Position numbers and translations under genes: made by a program | Notes under the pieces: model-generated | Seen by the model: only the letters and a program-made list of their open reading frames with translations | Databases searched by the model: none | What the model was told of the DNA's origin: nothing | Assembly (NCBI RefSeq): GCF_000377505.1 | Contig: NZ_KB898207.1 | Location: forward strand, 1-63,286 | DNA from: Paenibacillus massiliensis 2301065 = DSM 16942 | Lineage (GTDB): Bacteria > Bacillota > Bacilli > Paenibacillales > Paenibacillaceae | Length of the DNA: 63,286 nucleotides | Reading direction: 5' to 3' | In this document: in pieces, positions 7,719 to 16,400 of the stretch | Layout: each line of letters begins with the position of its first letter | Numbering within the stretch: position 1 is the stretch's first letter

Positions 7719-9059
7719 TTAGTTCGTGGAGGCTGGTACAGAAGCTGTCGTGGAACGAGACGTTCTACGCTGGCCACTGGTTCCTGTGCCAGAGTTGCTT
7801 GTATTATTGCCAAGCGAACTGGTGTCGAAGGACGCCAGGAATTCGGCATTATTCTCACTATTACGCAGCTTCCGCAGGAAGCCTTCTACAAAATCATGAC
7901 TGTCATTCATATTCTTGCGAATTGCCCAGATCGTATCCAACTCTTCCTTGTTCAGCAGCACCTCTTCACGGCGCGTACCAGATCGACGGATATCGATAGC
8001 CGGGAATATTCTCCGTTCCGCCAGCTTGCGATCGAGATGGAGCTCCATATTCCCCGTTCCTTTGAACTCCTCATAGATAATATCATCCATCCGTGACCCT
8101 GTATCAATCAGAGCCGTTGCCAGGATCGTCAGGCTACCGCCTTCCTCCACATTACGCGCAGAACCGAAGAACCGCTTGGGACGATGGAATGCAGCAGGAT
8201 CAATACCACCACTAAGTGTACGGCCAGATGGAGGAATGACCAGGTTGTAGGCACGAGCAAGTCTAGTGATGCTATCCAGCAAGATTACAACATCCTTCTT
8301 GGCCTCTACGAGACGCAGTGCACGCTCCAACACCAGTTCAGCAACCTTAATATGATTTTCTGGCAGCTCATCAAAGGTAGACGCAACAACCTCACCCTTT
8401 ACCGAGCGCGACATGTCCGTAACCTCTTCCGGTCTCTCATCAATCAGCAGCACAAATAACTCAATTTCTGGGTTGTTGGTAGAAATGCTGTTGGCAATTT
8501 CCTTGAGAAGCAGTGTTTTACCGGCTTTAGGGGGTGCAACAATCAGTCCGCGCTGTCCAAGTCCGACGGGAGCTAATATATCCATGATGCGAGTAGACAG
8601 ATTTTTGGGGGATGTTTCTAGGACTAGCTTTTTCTGTGGATAGAGTGGAGTCAGTGCTGGAAAATGCAGCCGTTCAGCAGCATGTTCGGGGCTTTCACCA
8701 TTCACTGCATTCACTTGCAGCAATCCAAAGTAACGCTCGTTTTCCTTAGGTGCTCGACATTTCCCTGATACCAGATCACCCGTACGAAGATCGAACTTGC
8801 GAATCTGTGATGCAGAGATGTAAATATCCTCCGCACTCGGGAGGTAATTAATCGGCCTCAAGAAGCCGTATCCTTCAGGAAGAATCTCCAGAACTCCCTG
8901 CATGAACATCAGTCCGCTTTGTTCGGCCTGCGCCCGCAGAATCGCGAAGATGAGTTCCTTCTTCTTCATCTGACCGTAGTAAGGTATCTGGTGCTGTTTC
9001 GCCAGTTTATACAAATCGGTCAGCTTCATTTCTTCCAAATTGGAAATTTGCAGATCCAT
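7719..9059 (-). CDS. rho: Transcription termination factor Rho
   Basis: 446 residues. N-terminal Rho-N helices (MKLTDLYKLAKQHQIPYYGQMKKKELI), the cold-shock-like RNA-binding domain (EGYGFLRP, DIYISASQIRKF), and the RecA-type motor with Walker A APPKAGKT at 175-182 and the PSGRTLSGGIDP loop are all intact. The last 30 or so residues form a Ser/Thr/Asn/Gly-rich low-complexity tail that B. subtilis Rho lacks. The ATG follows AGGTGG. It is downstream of murA, as in B. subtilis. Confidence 0.97.
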   Translation of the reverse strand: MDLQISNLEEMKLTDLYKLAKQHQIPYYGQMKKKELIFAILRAQAEQSGLMFMQGVLEILPEGYGFLRPINYLPSAEDIYISASQIRKFDLRTGDLVSGKCRAPKENERYFGLLQVNAVNGESPEHAAERLHFPALTPLYPQKKLVLETSPKNLSTRIMDILAPVGLGQRGLIVAPPKAGKTLLLKEIANSISTNNPEIELFVLLIDERPEEVTDMSRSVKGEVVASTFDELPENHIKVAELVLERALRLVEAKKDVVILLDSITRLARAYNLVIPPSGRTLSGGIDPAAFHRPKRFFGSARNVEEGGSLTILATALIDTGSRMDDIIYEEFKGTGNMELHLDRKLAERRIFPAIDIRRSGTRREEVLLNKEELDTIWAIRKNMNDSHDFVEGFLRKLRNSENNAEFLASFDTSSLGNNTSNSGTGTSGQRRTSRSTTASVPASTN

Positions 9060-9321
9060 ATAATAACCACCTATTCAATTAATAAGTCCATCAGACAGGC
9101 ACAAAAATCCCATTAAACTATAATTACCCAATTATAGATCGGTTATGCACCTCTTTAAGAATTTATAATATTACAGAGGCTATACAGATATCAAATGTAT
9201 CCGCAGCCTCTATATCTATCACCTTGTTTGCGGTTAGCCTATCGATACTTCCAGGCAAGATCGCCTATGGAATATATCGGATAATATAACACTCGATGTT
9301 AGCTGTGTCAACGCAACCCTA
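9060..9321. other. Intergenic region between murA and rho
   Basis: Contains an imperfect hairpin on the minus strand with AGAGGCT and AGCCTCT arms (about 9176-9214) but no clear T-run, so it is not a convincing terminator. It may be part of a rho leader. No small gene is visible. Confidence 0.4.
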
Positions 9322-10575
9322 CTACTCCGTTTGACGCCACACATCTGCACCCAGCATACGCAGATTCGATACCAAATGATCATAGCCGCGGTCGATGTAT
9401 TCTACACCCGTAACCTCGGTTATACCTTCTTCGACAGTTAGGCCAGCAATGACAAGTGCCGCACCCGCTCGCAGATCAGAGGCCTTGACCTTAGCTGCAT
9501 TCAGCGGACTGCCCTCAATGATTGCTGATCGACCTTCCACGCGAATCTTCGCTCCCATACGAACTAATTCCGGGACATGCTTGAAGCGATTACTATATAC
9601 AAAATCACTCAATACACTGACTCCGCGACTCTGCGTCAGCAGACTGGTCATTGGGGATTGAAGGTCCGTAGCAAAGCCTGGATAGATCAAAGCCTTCACA
9701 TCAACATGAGCATATTCTGGAGCACCAATGACGCGAATGCTCTCATCATACTCCTCAATACCCACACCCATCTCCTGCATCTTGGCCGTCAGAGCTTCCA
9801 TGTGCTTGGGGATTACGTTGTCGATCAATACATTGCCACGGGTGGCGGCGGCTGCAATCATGTAGGTTCCAGCCTGTATCCGGTCAGGAATAATAGAGTG
9901 TCGGCAGCCATGCAGCTCCGATACACCCTCAATCCGAATGGTCTCGGTTCCTGCTCCTTTAATGCTGGCTCCCATGGAGTTCAATAGTGTTGCCACGTCT
10001 ATAATTTCAGGCTCTTTGGCCGCATTTTCAATAGTTGTCGCGCCTTTGGCTCTCGCTGCCGCCAGCATAATATTAATGGTAGCACCTACACTGCTCACAT
10101 CCAGATAAATCTTGGCCCCTCGTAATTCCTTCGCATAAAGATGAATCGCCCCATGCTCATTCTTCACGGTTGCACCAAGTGCCTCAAATCCTTTAATATG
10201 CTGATCTATCGGTCTAGGTTCAAAGTTACAGCCACCAGGCAGGCCAATTACAGCCTCCTTAAAGCGTCCAAGCATAGCTCCCATCATATAATAAGAAGCA
10301 CGCAGCTTCTTCACCGGACCATTCGGCATAGGAATTGACTTGATATCCGAAGGATCAATTCGCATCTGGCTGCCTTCCCAAGCTACAGAGGCCCCGAGCT
10401 CCTCCAATATTTCTGCGTACACCGCCACATCACTGAGGAGCGGCAGATTGTCTAATACTACTTCCGACTCCGCCAATATCGCGGCAGGAATCAAAGCGAT
10501 CGCACTATTCTTAGCTCCGCTGATGGATACCATACCCTGAAGTTTACGTCCGCCGGTGATCATCAATTTTTCCAT
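9322..10575 (-). CDS. murA: UDP-N-acetylglucosamine 1-carboxyvinyltransferase
   Basis: 417 residues from the chosen ATG at 10575, which follows AGGAGG; an in-frame extension upstream has no ribosome site and would add a non-homologous leader. MurA transfers enolpyruvate from PEP to UDP-GlcNAc, the first committed step of peptidoglycan synthesis. The catalytic Cys that fosfomycin alkylates is C116 in GGCNFEPRPIDQHIKG. Linkage to fba upstream and rho downstream corresponds to the B. subtilis murZ (murAB) paralogue rather than murAA. Confidence 0.96.
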   Translation of the reverse strand: MEKLMITGGRKLQGMVSISGAKNSAIALIPAAILAESEVVLDNLPLLSDVAVYAEILEELGASVAWEGSQMRIDPSDIKSIPMPNGPVKKLRASYYMMGAMLGRFKEAVIGLPGGCNFEPRPIDQHIKGFEALGATVKNEHGAIHLYAKELRGAKIYLDVSSVGATINIMLAAARAKGATTIENAAKEPEIIDVATLLNSMGASIKGAGTETIRIEGVSELHGCRHSIIPDRIQAGTYMIAAAATRGNVLIDNVIPKHMEALTAKMQEMGVGIEEYDESIRVIGAPEYAHVDVKALIYPGFATDLQSPMTSLLTQSRGVSVLSDFVYSNRFKHVPELVRMGAKIRVEGRSAIIEGSPLNAAKVKASDLRAGAALVIAGLTVEEGITEVTGVEYIDRGYDHLVSNLRMLGADVWRQTE

Positions 10576-10653
10576 AATCCAGAAGTTCCTCCTACGTGAC
10601 TTGCAACTGGTGATGCAGACATGATGCTGAGGTGCTTGTACTGTGAAAGTGGT

Positions 10654-10690
10654 GAAAATGGAAAGACACCGGCTAAGCGGTGTGCTCTCC
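10654..10690 (-). terminator. Terminator of fba
   Basis: Minus strand GGAGAGCACACCG-CTTAGC-CGGTGTCTTTCC hairpin followed by ATTTTC, about 100 nt after the fba stop and ahead of murA. Confidence 0.7.
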
Positions 10691-10791
10691 ATATCATTCT
10701 ATTCAAATTTGGCTACATTTAGCCGCTAAAGCTTACATTCATGCAGACTTGTCCAATTAGACTCGCCATTCAAAGTGTTGCCTAAGCTAGA

Positions 10792-11646
10792 TTAAGCTTG
10801 GTTGTTGGATCCGAATTCGCGGATTTTGCCGATAACTGTTTGTTTGATAGCTTCACGGCCTGGTTTCAGGAATACACGAGGATCATAAGCTTCAGGCTTC
10901 TCAGCCAATACTTCGCGCACAACTTTGGAGAAGGAGATTTGGTTCTCAGTGTTCACGTTGATTTTGGAAGTTCCCAGAGAGATTGCTTTCTTGATGTCAT
11001 GAGTTGGGATACCAGTTCCGCCGTGAAGTACGAGTGGAAGACTTACTGCGTTACAGATCTCTTCCATTTCTTTGAAGCCCAGGTTAGGCTCGCCTTTGTA
11101 AGGACCGTGAACGGAGCCAAGAGCTGGAGCCAGTGTATCGATGCCTGTCTCGTTAACGATACGTACGCAATCGTCCAGCTTCGCATACATTACGTCACCA
11201 ACAACATCGTCTTCCTGACCGCCTACCATACCAACTTCTGCTTCAACGGATACGCCTTTGGCATGTGCATATTCAACGACTTGCTTCGTCGTCGCGATAT
11301 TAGTATCAATCGGGCTGTGGGAGTCATCGATCATTACGGAAGTGAAACCAGCATCGATTGCTTCTTTACATTTCTCAACGGAAGAACCGTGGTCCAAGTG
11401 AATAGCTACAGGAACAGTTACTTTCAGGTCAGCCATCAGACCCTCAACCATTTTTACAACGGTATTGAATCCGCCCATGTAACGAGCTGCACCTTCGGAT
11501 ACACCCAGAATTACTGGGGATTTCTCTTCTTGAGCTGCTTCAAGGATTGCGTGGGTCCACTCCAAGTTATTAATGTTGTATTGACCTACTGCGTATTTTC
11601 CTTTCAACGCTTTGTTCAACATGTCTGTCATCGATACTAATGGCAT
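10792..11646 (-). CDS. fba: Class II fructose-bisphosphate aldolase
   Basis: 284 residues, typical for the class II, zinc-dependent aldolase of Bacillota. It interconverts fructose 1,6-bisphosphate with dihydroxyacetone phosphate and glyceraldehyde 3-phosphate. The metal site and active site are visible as HLDHGSS, DDSHSP, EAEVGMVGGQEDDV, ALGSVHGPYKG and LVLHGGTGIP. AGGAGGATGAACC precedes the ATG. It sits between spo0F and murA as in B. subtilis, but the transaldolase gene that intervenes there is not present here. Confidence 0.97.
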   Translation of the reverse strand: MPLVSMTDMLNKALKGKYAVGQYNINNLEWTHAILEAAQEEKSPVILGVSEGAARYMGGFNTVVKMVEGLMADLKVTVPVAIHLDHGSSVEKCKEAIDAGFTSVMIDDSHSPIDTNIATTKQVVEYAHAKGVSVEAEVGMVGGQEDDVVGDVMYAKLDDCVRIVNETGIDTLAPALGSVHGPYKGEPNLGFKEMEEICNAVSLPLVLHGGTGIPTHDIKKAISLGTSKINVNTENQISFSKVVREVLAEKPEAYDPRVFLKPGREAIKQTVIGKIREFGSNNQA

Positions 11647-11708
11647 GGTTCATCCTCCTAGGATTATCGTTTGTCTGTATTTGTTTAGCCGACTTACAAT
11701 ACGGGGTT

Positions 11709-11717
11709 ATTATACCA
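11709..11717 (-). promoter_or_regulatory. Candidate extended -10 promoter of fba
   Basis: Minus strand TGG-TATAAT, about 63 nt upstream of the fba start. The -35 region is weak (TTAGTA at 17 nt spacing), which is compatible with the extended -10. Confidence 0.5.
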
Positions 11718-12091
11718 CATCCCATGTCAAATACTAAACAAGCATTTACAATCATTGAAGGGAATATTGCACGTTGTTTCATAAGTATTTTTCATAATTC
11801 ATTCCCAACGTTTATGGGGTTCGCAATATTGACAGGAGGAAGTGCCCTGATCAACACAACGTATAGACGAATAGAATCACTTCGATCTATATGTTGAGGA
11901 TTGAAGGGCTACCTGTCGATTTATACAATTCCTCACACCAGCACAGAAAATAAATAATCCTTCTTTGAATATTATATCATTCTGAAAGGCCTATTCTAAA
12001 GGGTTGAAGGAATTACTCCAGTTGTTAGAAGCCGTCAATGATATGCCGTCTTCCTAGCTGGGCCTTACAGCGGCTTGGCCTACGCACACGA

Positions 12092-12118
12092 CAAAGAAAT
12101 CCTGCTGGGCGCAGGACT
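12092..12118 (-). terminator. Possible terminator of spo0F
   Basis: Minus strand TCCTGC-GCCCA-GCAGGA hairpin followed by TTTCTTT, 16 nt beyond the spo0F stop. The stem is only six base pairs. Confidence 0.5.
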
Positions 12119-12130
12119 CAACAATCAGCT

Positions 12131-12511
12131 TTAACGGTTAATTCCACTATGCTGTAAATGTCCATTAACGGCAACTCTCATCTCATCAATATCGAACGGT
12201 TTGGTAAAATGCATCAGAGCACCCAACTCTGTCGCTTCCTTGATCATGTCTAATTCTCCATAAGCTGTCATCATGATGACCTTCACGGCTGGCTTCATAG
12301 CTTTGATGTGCTTGAGAATCTCCAGTCCATCCATTCCCGGGATCTTCATGTCCAGCAACACAAGATCAGGAACCTCCTGCTCGACAATCTCCAGAGCGAT
12401 CTTGCCGTTAGGAGCCTGGAATGTCTCGTATCCCTCACTGCTGAACACTTCCATGAGTAGAATACGGATACCGTTCTGGTCATCGACAATCAACACTTTC
12501 TTCTTTTCCAC
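12131..12511 (-). CDS. spo0F: Sporulation phosphorelay response regulator Spo0F
   Basis: A 126-residue single-domain receiver without an output domain. Spo0F receives phosphate from sporulation kinases and passes it to Spo0B. Acidic pocket D10-D11 and phospho-acceptor D54 fall at exactly the B. subtilis positions; DDQNGIRILLMEVF, MTAYGELDMI and FTKPFDIDE match Spo0F specifically rather than CheY. The start is GTG with GGGAGG seven to eight bases upstream. It stands between pyrG and fba, its standard location, behind a sigma-H-type promoter. Confidence 0.96.
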   Translation of the reverse strand: MEKKKVLIVDDQNGIRILLMEVFSSEGYETFQAPNGKIALEIVEQEVPDLVLLDMKIPGMDGLEILKHIKAMKPAVKVIMMTAYGELDMIKEATELGALMHFTKPFDIDEMRVAVNGHLQHSGINR

Positions 12512-12607
12512 ATTCTTACCTCCCAAGGTCATGAAAACAACAACAGATGCCTTTCCCTTCAAGTTGCGCAGTATGCCATTGCATCAGATAAGGTTTGATA
12601 CAAAGAT

Positions 12608-12634
12608 ATTCTAGATTGTACGGGGAAATCCTGC
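12608..12634 (-). promoter_or_regulatory. Sigma-H-type promoter of spo0F
   Basis: Minus strand GCAGGATTT (12626-12634) fits the sigma-H -35 consensus RNAGGAWWW in every position, and GAATAT begins 14 nt later (GAAT at 12608-12611), the spacing expected for RNNGAATWW. B. subtilis spo0F is sigma-H dependent. A TGTCGAG (one mismatch to the 0A box) lies further upstream near 12745. The rest of 12635-12823 shows nothing else. Confidence 0.62.
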
Positions 12635-12823
12635 ACAGATACAAAATTGTGGAAAATATCGTATCTCCAAACTGTAGAAGCAACTTAAAATAAGATACAC
12701 TATGCCTATGAAAGGGCAACGAATTGATGTGGCGACGTCGGCTTGTCGAGGCATCCCAAATTAGTGTGTTTAGCAGAGTAGTTAAGTAAAGTTCAGTGTA
12801 TTAACGCAAGGGGAGGGCACACA

Positions 12824-13204
12824 ATGAAGAGCCCATTAAGAAATATTACCGTCGATAATCACGCATTTGTGTACTGGCATTCGGGTGGACCACGCTTTGT
12901 CCTACATATCTCACCCAAGGTAGACAAAAATATAAAAATCACGCTCGTCTTTGCAGCCGATCCACCGGACGAAGACCCCTTCACCTCCTGGTGCTTTTAC
13001 GACATTACTGCACAGAAAAACAATGAACAGACGATCATTCATCTAGGCAAGCCCCGACATATAGCCGAGATCATTGATTATCTGAAGAAGGAGCGGCCAG
13101 AGCTCTGGTGTAAGGGGCAACCACACATTATTGAAAATGCATGGGACACGCTGCGGGATATGGGCTACACCAACCTGCGCCCCATTTGGAAAGGTGAATT
13201 CTAG
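12824..13204 (+). CDS. Hypothetical protein
   Basis: 126 residues, cytoplasmic, no family recognised. It starts with a beta-rich segment (HAFVYWHSGGPRFVLHI) and ends with a helical part (IAEIIDYLKKERPELW, DTLRDMGY). A strong ribosome site (AGGGGAGGG, six bases from ATG) supports the start. It is divergent from spo0F and convergent with pyrG, with a bidirectional terminator between them. Confidence 0.65.
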   Translation: MKSPLRNITVDNHAFVYWHSGGPRFVLHISPKVDKNIKITLVFAADPPDEDPFTSWCFYDITAQKNNEQTIIHLGKPRHIAEIIDYLKKERPELWCKGQPHIIENAWDTLRDMGYTNLRPIWKGEF

Positions 13205-13263
13205 TTAGAGTCTGTGCCTAGAGATGCACCTGCTGCATTATGATCATACGTGCCCCTGAACAC

Positions 13264-13304
13264 AAATAGCGCGCATCGGTGAAATTCACCGACACGCGCT
13301 ATTT
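13264..13304. terminator. Bidirectional hairpin between convergent genes
   Basis: Arms AAATAGCGCG and CGCGCTATTT enclose an inner TCGGTGAA/TTCACCGA stem. It lies between the plus-strand hypothetical gene and pyrG and can serve both. Confidence 0.75.
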
Positions 13305-13415
13305 AGGTTAGCAATACCCGCTGCTATAACCAACCGGACTGCTACAGATCATTTTTTATTTTATGCCAATGATCCAGACATGCACCTACCGTGCAACGCC
13401 CATAATCGATCAAGC

Positions 13416-15017
13416 TTAGTTTTGCAATTGCAGGGCTGCTTTGACAAATTCACGGAACAGCGGCTGCGGACGGTTCGGACGGGAGGTGAACTCCGGATGG
13501 AACTGAACAGCCAGGAACCAAGGGTGATCTGGATATTCGACGATCTCTACCAGACGTCCATCTGGTGAAGTACCGCTGATCTTCAAACCAGTCTTCTCGA
13601 TCACTTCACGATACTCATTGTTGAACTCATACCGGTGACGGTGTCTCTCATACACCAGCTCATCGTCATAGCAGGCCATAGCCAAGGAGCCTTCTGCCAG
13701 CTTACAAGGATACAGTCCTAGACGCATAGTGCCACCCAGATCCTCAATGTCCTTCTGCTCAGGTAGCAGGTCAATAACTGGATATTCAGTCGAAGGGTTA
13801 ATCTCCGAGCTGTTCGCTCCTTCCAATCCTGCGAGTGCACGAGCAATCTCGATGACGGATACCTGCATACCCAGGCAGATACCGAAGAATGGAATCTGGT
13901 TCACACGGGCATAGCGAATAGCACTAATCTTGCCCTCGATACCACGATCACCGAAGCCACCTGGTACCAGAATACCAGCAACTCCGCCCAGAAGTCCTTG
14001 TACATTCTCGTCTGTAATCTCCTCTGCATTGACCCAGCGAATCTTCACATCTGCATTGGCATCAAAGCCTGCATGCGAGAGAGATTCCACGATACTCAGG
14101 TACGCATCATGCAGAGCTACATATTTACCTACAATGGCAATCTCAACCGTCTTCTCCAGCTTGCTAATCCGTTCAACCAGGCTCTCCCAATCCTTCATAT
14201 CTGGTGGTGGCGTGGTCAGCTTGAGGTGGTTCACGACAATCTCGTCAAGGCCTTCCTCACGGAGATTAAGCGGTACTTCGTACAAAGTAGAAGCATCGCG
14301 GCATTCCACTACAGCATTCGCGTCAATATCACAGAACAGGGCAATCTTGGCCTTCATGTCGGCCGACAGCTCATGCTCGGTGCGGCACACGATCACGTTC
14401 GGTTGAATACCGATGCTACGCAGTTCTTTTACGCTATGCTGAGTCGGCTTAGTCTTCACTTCACCGGCAGCCTTGATGTATGGAATGAGGGTTACATGAA
14501 TGTACATCACATTCTCACGTCCAACCTCACTCTTGATCTGACGGATCGCTTCCAGGAACGGAAGACTCTCGATGTCGCCCACTGTACCACCGATCTCAGT
14601 GATGACTACATCGGAACCTGCTTCACGACCAGCACGGAACACGCGCTCCTTGATCTCGTTCGTGATGTGAGGAATAACCTGAACTGTACCGCCCAGATAC
14701 TCACCACGACGCTCCTTGCTGATGACACTGGAATAGACTTTACCAGTGGTTACATTGCTATTCTTGGACAAGTTAATGTCGATAAAACGCTCATAGTGGC
14801 CTAAATCCAGATCCGTCTCTGCGCCATCATCCGTAACGAATACTTCACCATGCTGATAAGGACTCATTGTCCCGGGATCGACATTCAAATAGGGATCGAA
14901 CTTCTGGATCGTAACCTTCAATCCCCTGTTCTTGAGAAGTCTTCCTAGTGAAGCCGCAGTAATACCTTTACCAAGAGATGATACAACCCCGCCCGTCACG
15001 AAAATATACTTTGCCAC
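13416..15017 (-). CDS. pyrG: CTP synthase
   Basis: 533 residues. It makes CTP from UTP, ATP and glutamine. The N-terminal synthetase domain opens with KYIFVTGGVVSSLGKGITAASLG and the C-terminal glutamine amidotransferase domain carries the nucleophile Cys in FFGICLGMQ with the His-Glu pair in VQFHPEF. The GTG start is preceded by AGGAGGG. It lies downstream of rpoE but has its own promoter and a leader attenuator, so it is probably controlled by CTP level. Confidence 0.98.
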   Translation of the reverse strand: MAKYIFVTGGVVSSLGKGITAASLGRLLKNRGLKVTIQKFDPYLNVDPGTMSPYQHGEVFVTDDGAETDLDLGHYERFIDINLSKNSNVTTGKVYSSVISKERRGEYLGGTVQVIPHITNEIKERVFRAGREAGSDVVITEIGGTVGDIESLPFLEAIRQIKSEVGRENVMYIHVTLIPYIKAAGEVKTKPTQHSVKELRSIGIQPNVIVCRTEHELSADMKAKIALFCDIDANAVVECRDASTLYEVPLNLREEGLDEIVVNHLKLTTPPPDMKDWESLVERISKLEKTVEIAIVGKYVALHDAYLSIVESLSHAGFDANADVKIRWVNAEEITDENVQGLLGGVAGILVPGGFGDRGIEGKISAIRYARVNQIPFFGICLGMQVSVIEIARALAGLEGANSSEINPSTEYPVIDLLPEQKDIEDLGGTMRLGLYPCKLAEGSLAMACYDDELVYERHRHRYEFNNEYREVIEKTGLKISGTSPDGRLVEIVEYPDHPWFLAVQFHPEFTSRPNRPQPLFREFVKAALQLQN

Positions 15018-15270
15018 TGTTTAATACCCTCCTAAATATAGTCCAAAAATTCAGGCGACATTATGATGTTAGCGTAACCCGCCAGATCGTCATCCATCCA
15101 GCACGGATCATCATCCATGAAAGAAGGCAGCAGAATGATCTTTCAACCCTGCCGCCTCGCCCTGGTTACCACAGGTGCAAGCACCCTATAAGAAAAACAT
15201 ATATCGTTGTTTTCCTTGCAATATCAGGAAGCTGATGCTCCGTAACTTATACTTCTGACATTATAAAAAC

Positions 15271-15303
15271 AAAAAAAGCACTCCCGCTGTACGGGGCACT
15301 TTT
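15271..15303 (-). promoter_or_regulatory. pyrG leader attenuator (intrinsic terminator)
   Basis: Minus strand GTGCCCCG-TACA-GCGGGAGTGC, followed by seven T and further T-rich sequence. It lies inside the pyrG leader, about 45-75 nt after the predicted start, and its 5' arm is C-rich (CCCC). That is the arrangement used by the B. subtilis pyrG attenuator, where a poly-G 5' end made at low CTP pairs with the C-rich arm and prevents termination. Confidence 0.72.
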
Positions 15304-15341
15304 TATCACTCGGAATGATTTAATATACATACTAATCATAA

Positions 15342-15381
15342 GCCCAAGCAATAGTTTACCTTGTGTGTATTGTCGTGTCAA
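15342..15381 (-). promoter_or_regulatory. pyrG promoter with GGGC start
   Basis: Minus strand TTGACA (15376-15381), 17 nt, TAAACT (15353-15358), then seven bases to GGGCTT, whose first G at 15345 is the predicted transcription start. An initially transcribed GGGC is the hallmark of reiterative-transcription control of pyrG. Confidence 0.72.
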
Positions 15382-15452
15382 GGAAAGTTGGGACTAGATT
15401 TTACAAAAGTTTGCCGCCTCTTCAAACGACTACCTCCAAGGCGTTATAACAG

Positions 15453-15500
15453 GAAAAAAAGGGCAGACACCCCTGCTATCAAGCAGAGATACTCGCCCTT
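15453..15500 (-). terminator. Terminator of rpoE
   Basis: Minus strand AAGGGC...GCCCTT outer stem and TCTCTGC-TTGATA-GCAGGGG inner stem, then seven T, 12 nt after the rpoE stop. It separates rpoE from the pyrG promoter. Confidence 0.82.
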
Positions 15501-15512
15501 CTCCAAGTCGAA

Positions 15513-16058
15513 TTAACGATCGTCCGGCTCGCCTTCTTCTTCGGACTCTTCGTCTTCCTCTTCTTCTTCCTCATCCTCAAGATCTTCATCATCAAGGATA
15601 ACTTCTTCATCCGCATCATCGTCGTCGTCTTCGCCATCGAACAGGTCATCATCCACATCATCGGAATCATCACTGCTGAAGTCGTCGTCCGCGTCGTAGC
15701 TTTCCTCTTCCTCGTCCTGATAGTCATCGTCCTCATCGTCTTCATCATTGATGATACGTGGACGCTTGGCGCCTGTAAGGGCGTCTTCGGATTTGTCTAC
15801 AGGATACCAGCGCTTCAGTCCCCACAGATTCGTGCCGACACAAGCGAACCGCCCATCGATGTTGATTTCCGTATATAGCTGAGCGATAACATCATTAATC
15901 TCATCTTCGGTCAAGCCGCGCAATTTGGCGACCTCATTCATCAAGTCACGGTAGTAATAAGGCGTATTGGCTGCTTTGAGCACCATAAACGCCAGATCCA
16001 CCATAGGAATTTCATGGACCTTCTCAGGGTCAATCTTCAAATTGAGTGGCGTACTCAC
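15513..16058 (-). CDS. rpoE: RNA polymerase delta subunit
   Basis: 181 residues. The N-terminal HARE-HTH-type domain (about 1-90; MVDLAFMVLKAANTPYYYRDLMNEVAKL, INIDGRFACVGTNLWGLKRW) is followed by a highly acidic disordered tail made almost only of Asp, Glu and Ser. Delta increases polymerase recycling and promoter selectivity in Bacillota. I start at the GTG nine bases after AGAGGAAG rather than the ATG eight codons upstream. rpoE-pyrG order is conserved. Confidence 0.96.
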   Translation of the reverse strand: MSTPLNLKIDPEKVHEIPMVDLAFMVLKAANTPYYYRDLMNEVAKLRGLTEDEINDVIAQLYTEINIDGRFACVGTNLWGLKRWYPVDKSEDALTGAKRPRIINDEDDEDDDYQDEEEESYDADDDFSSDDSDDVDDDLFDGEDDDDDADEEVILDDEDLEDEEEEEEDEESEEEGEPDDR

Positions 16059-16289
16059 TAAAGGACACTTCCTCTCACGCATAATTCACAAGTCACTATC
16101 CATTATCACACATAAGTAAAACCTATTTAGGCACAAAATGCAAGTATGTAGGGCCAAGTCCAATCAAGGAAAAAGGACGGAAGGAAATTCCCCCCGCCTC
16201 TCGACTGTATCCGCTTTGAAGGACGCGCCCTCAAAGTTGGTGCATTAAGGGCCTGAGCCCTCTATGTATCCTATGTCCGTTCAGCACAT

Positions 16290-16318
16290 TTGACACGAGC
16301 GCAGGCCTATTCTGTAAA
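16290..16318 (+). promoter_or_regulatory. Candidate promoter of the subtilase gene
   Basis: TTGACA (16290-16295), 17-nt spacer, TGTAAA (16313-16318), about 75 nt ahead of the chosen ATG. Elsewhere 16059-16289 shows only a GC-rich GGGCCTGAGCCC hairpin and no gene. Confidence 0.5.
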
Positions 16319-16400
16319 AAAAGGGGCAAGTTCCTCATGCCGTTCCCCCATGTCCTTCATACAATACCTCAGCACAGCTCATCTGAGGGGAGCGCAGAGT

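Larger units (their letters stand above)
11647..12130. other. Intergenic region spo0F-fba, mostly unassigned
   Basis: A 484-nt stretch. On the minus strand a TATAAT preceded by TGG (extended -10, 11709-11714) is a good candidate fba promoter. I see no gene in 11750-12090; the transaldolase found here in B. subtilis is absent and no remnant is recognisable. Confidence 0.5.

Noticed and set aside
10576..10692. N-terminal extension of MurA
   Set aside because: The extra 39 residues are not MurA-like, and a strong ribosome site precedes the inner ATG; part of the extension overlaps the fba terminator.
11647..12130. Transaldolase gene or remnant between spo0F and fba
   Set aside because: No frame shows transaldolase motifs; the region is non-coding.
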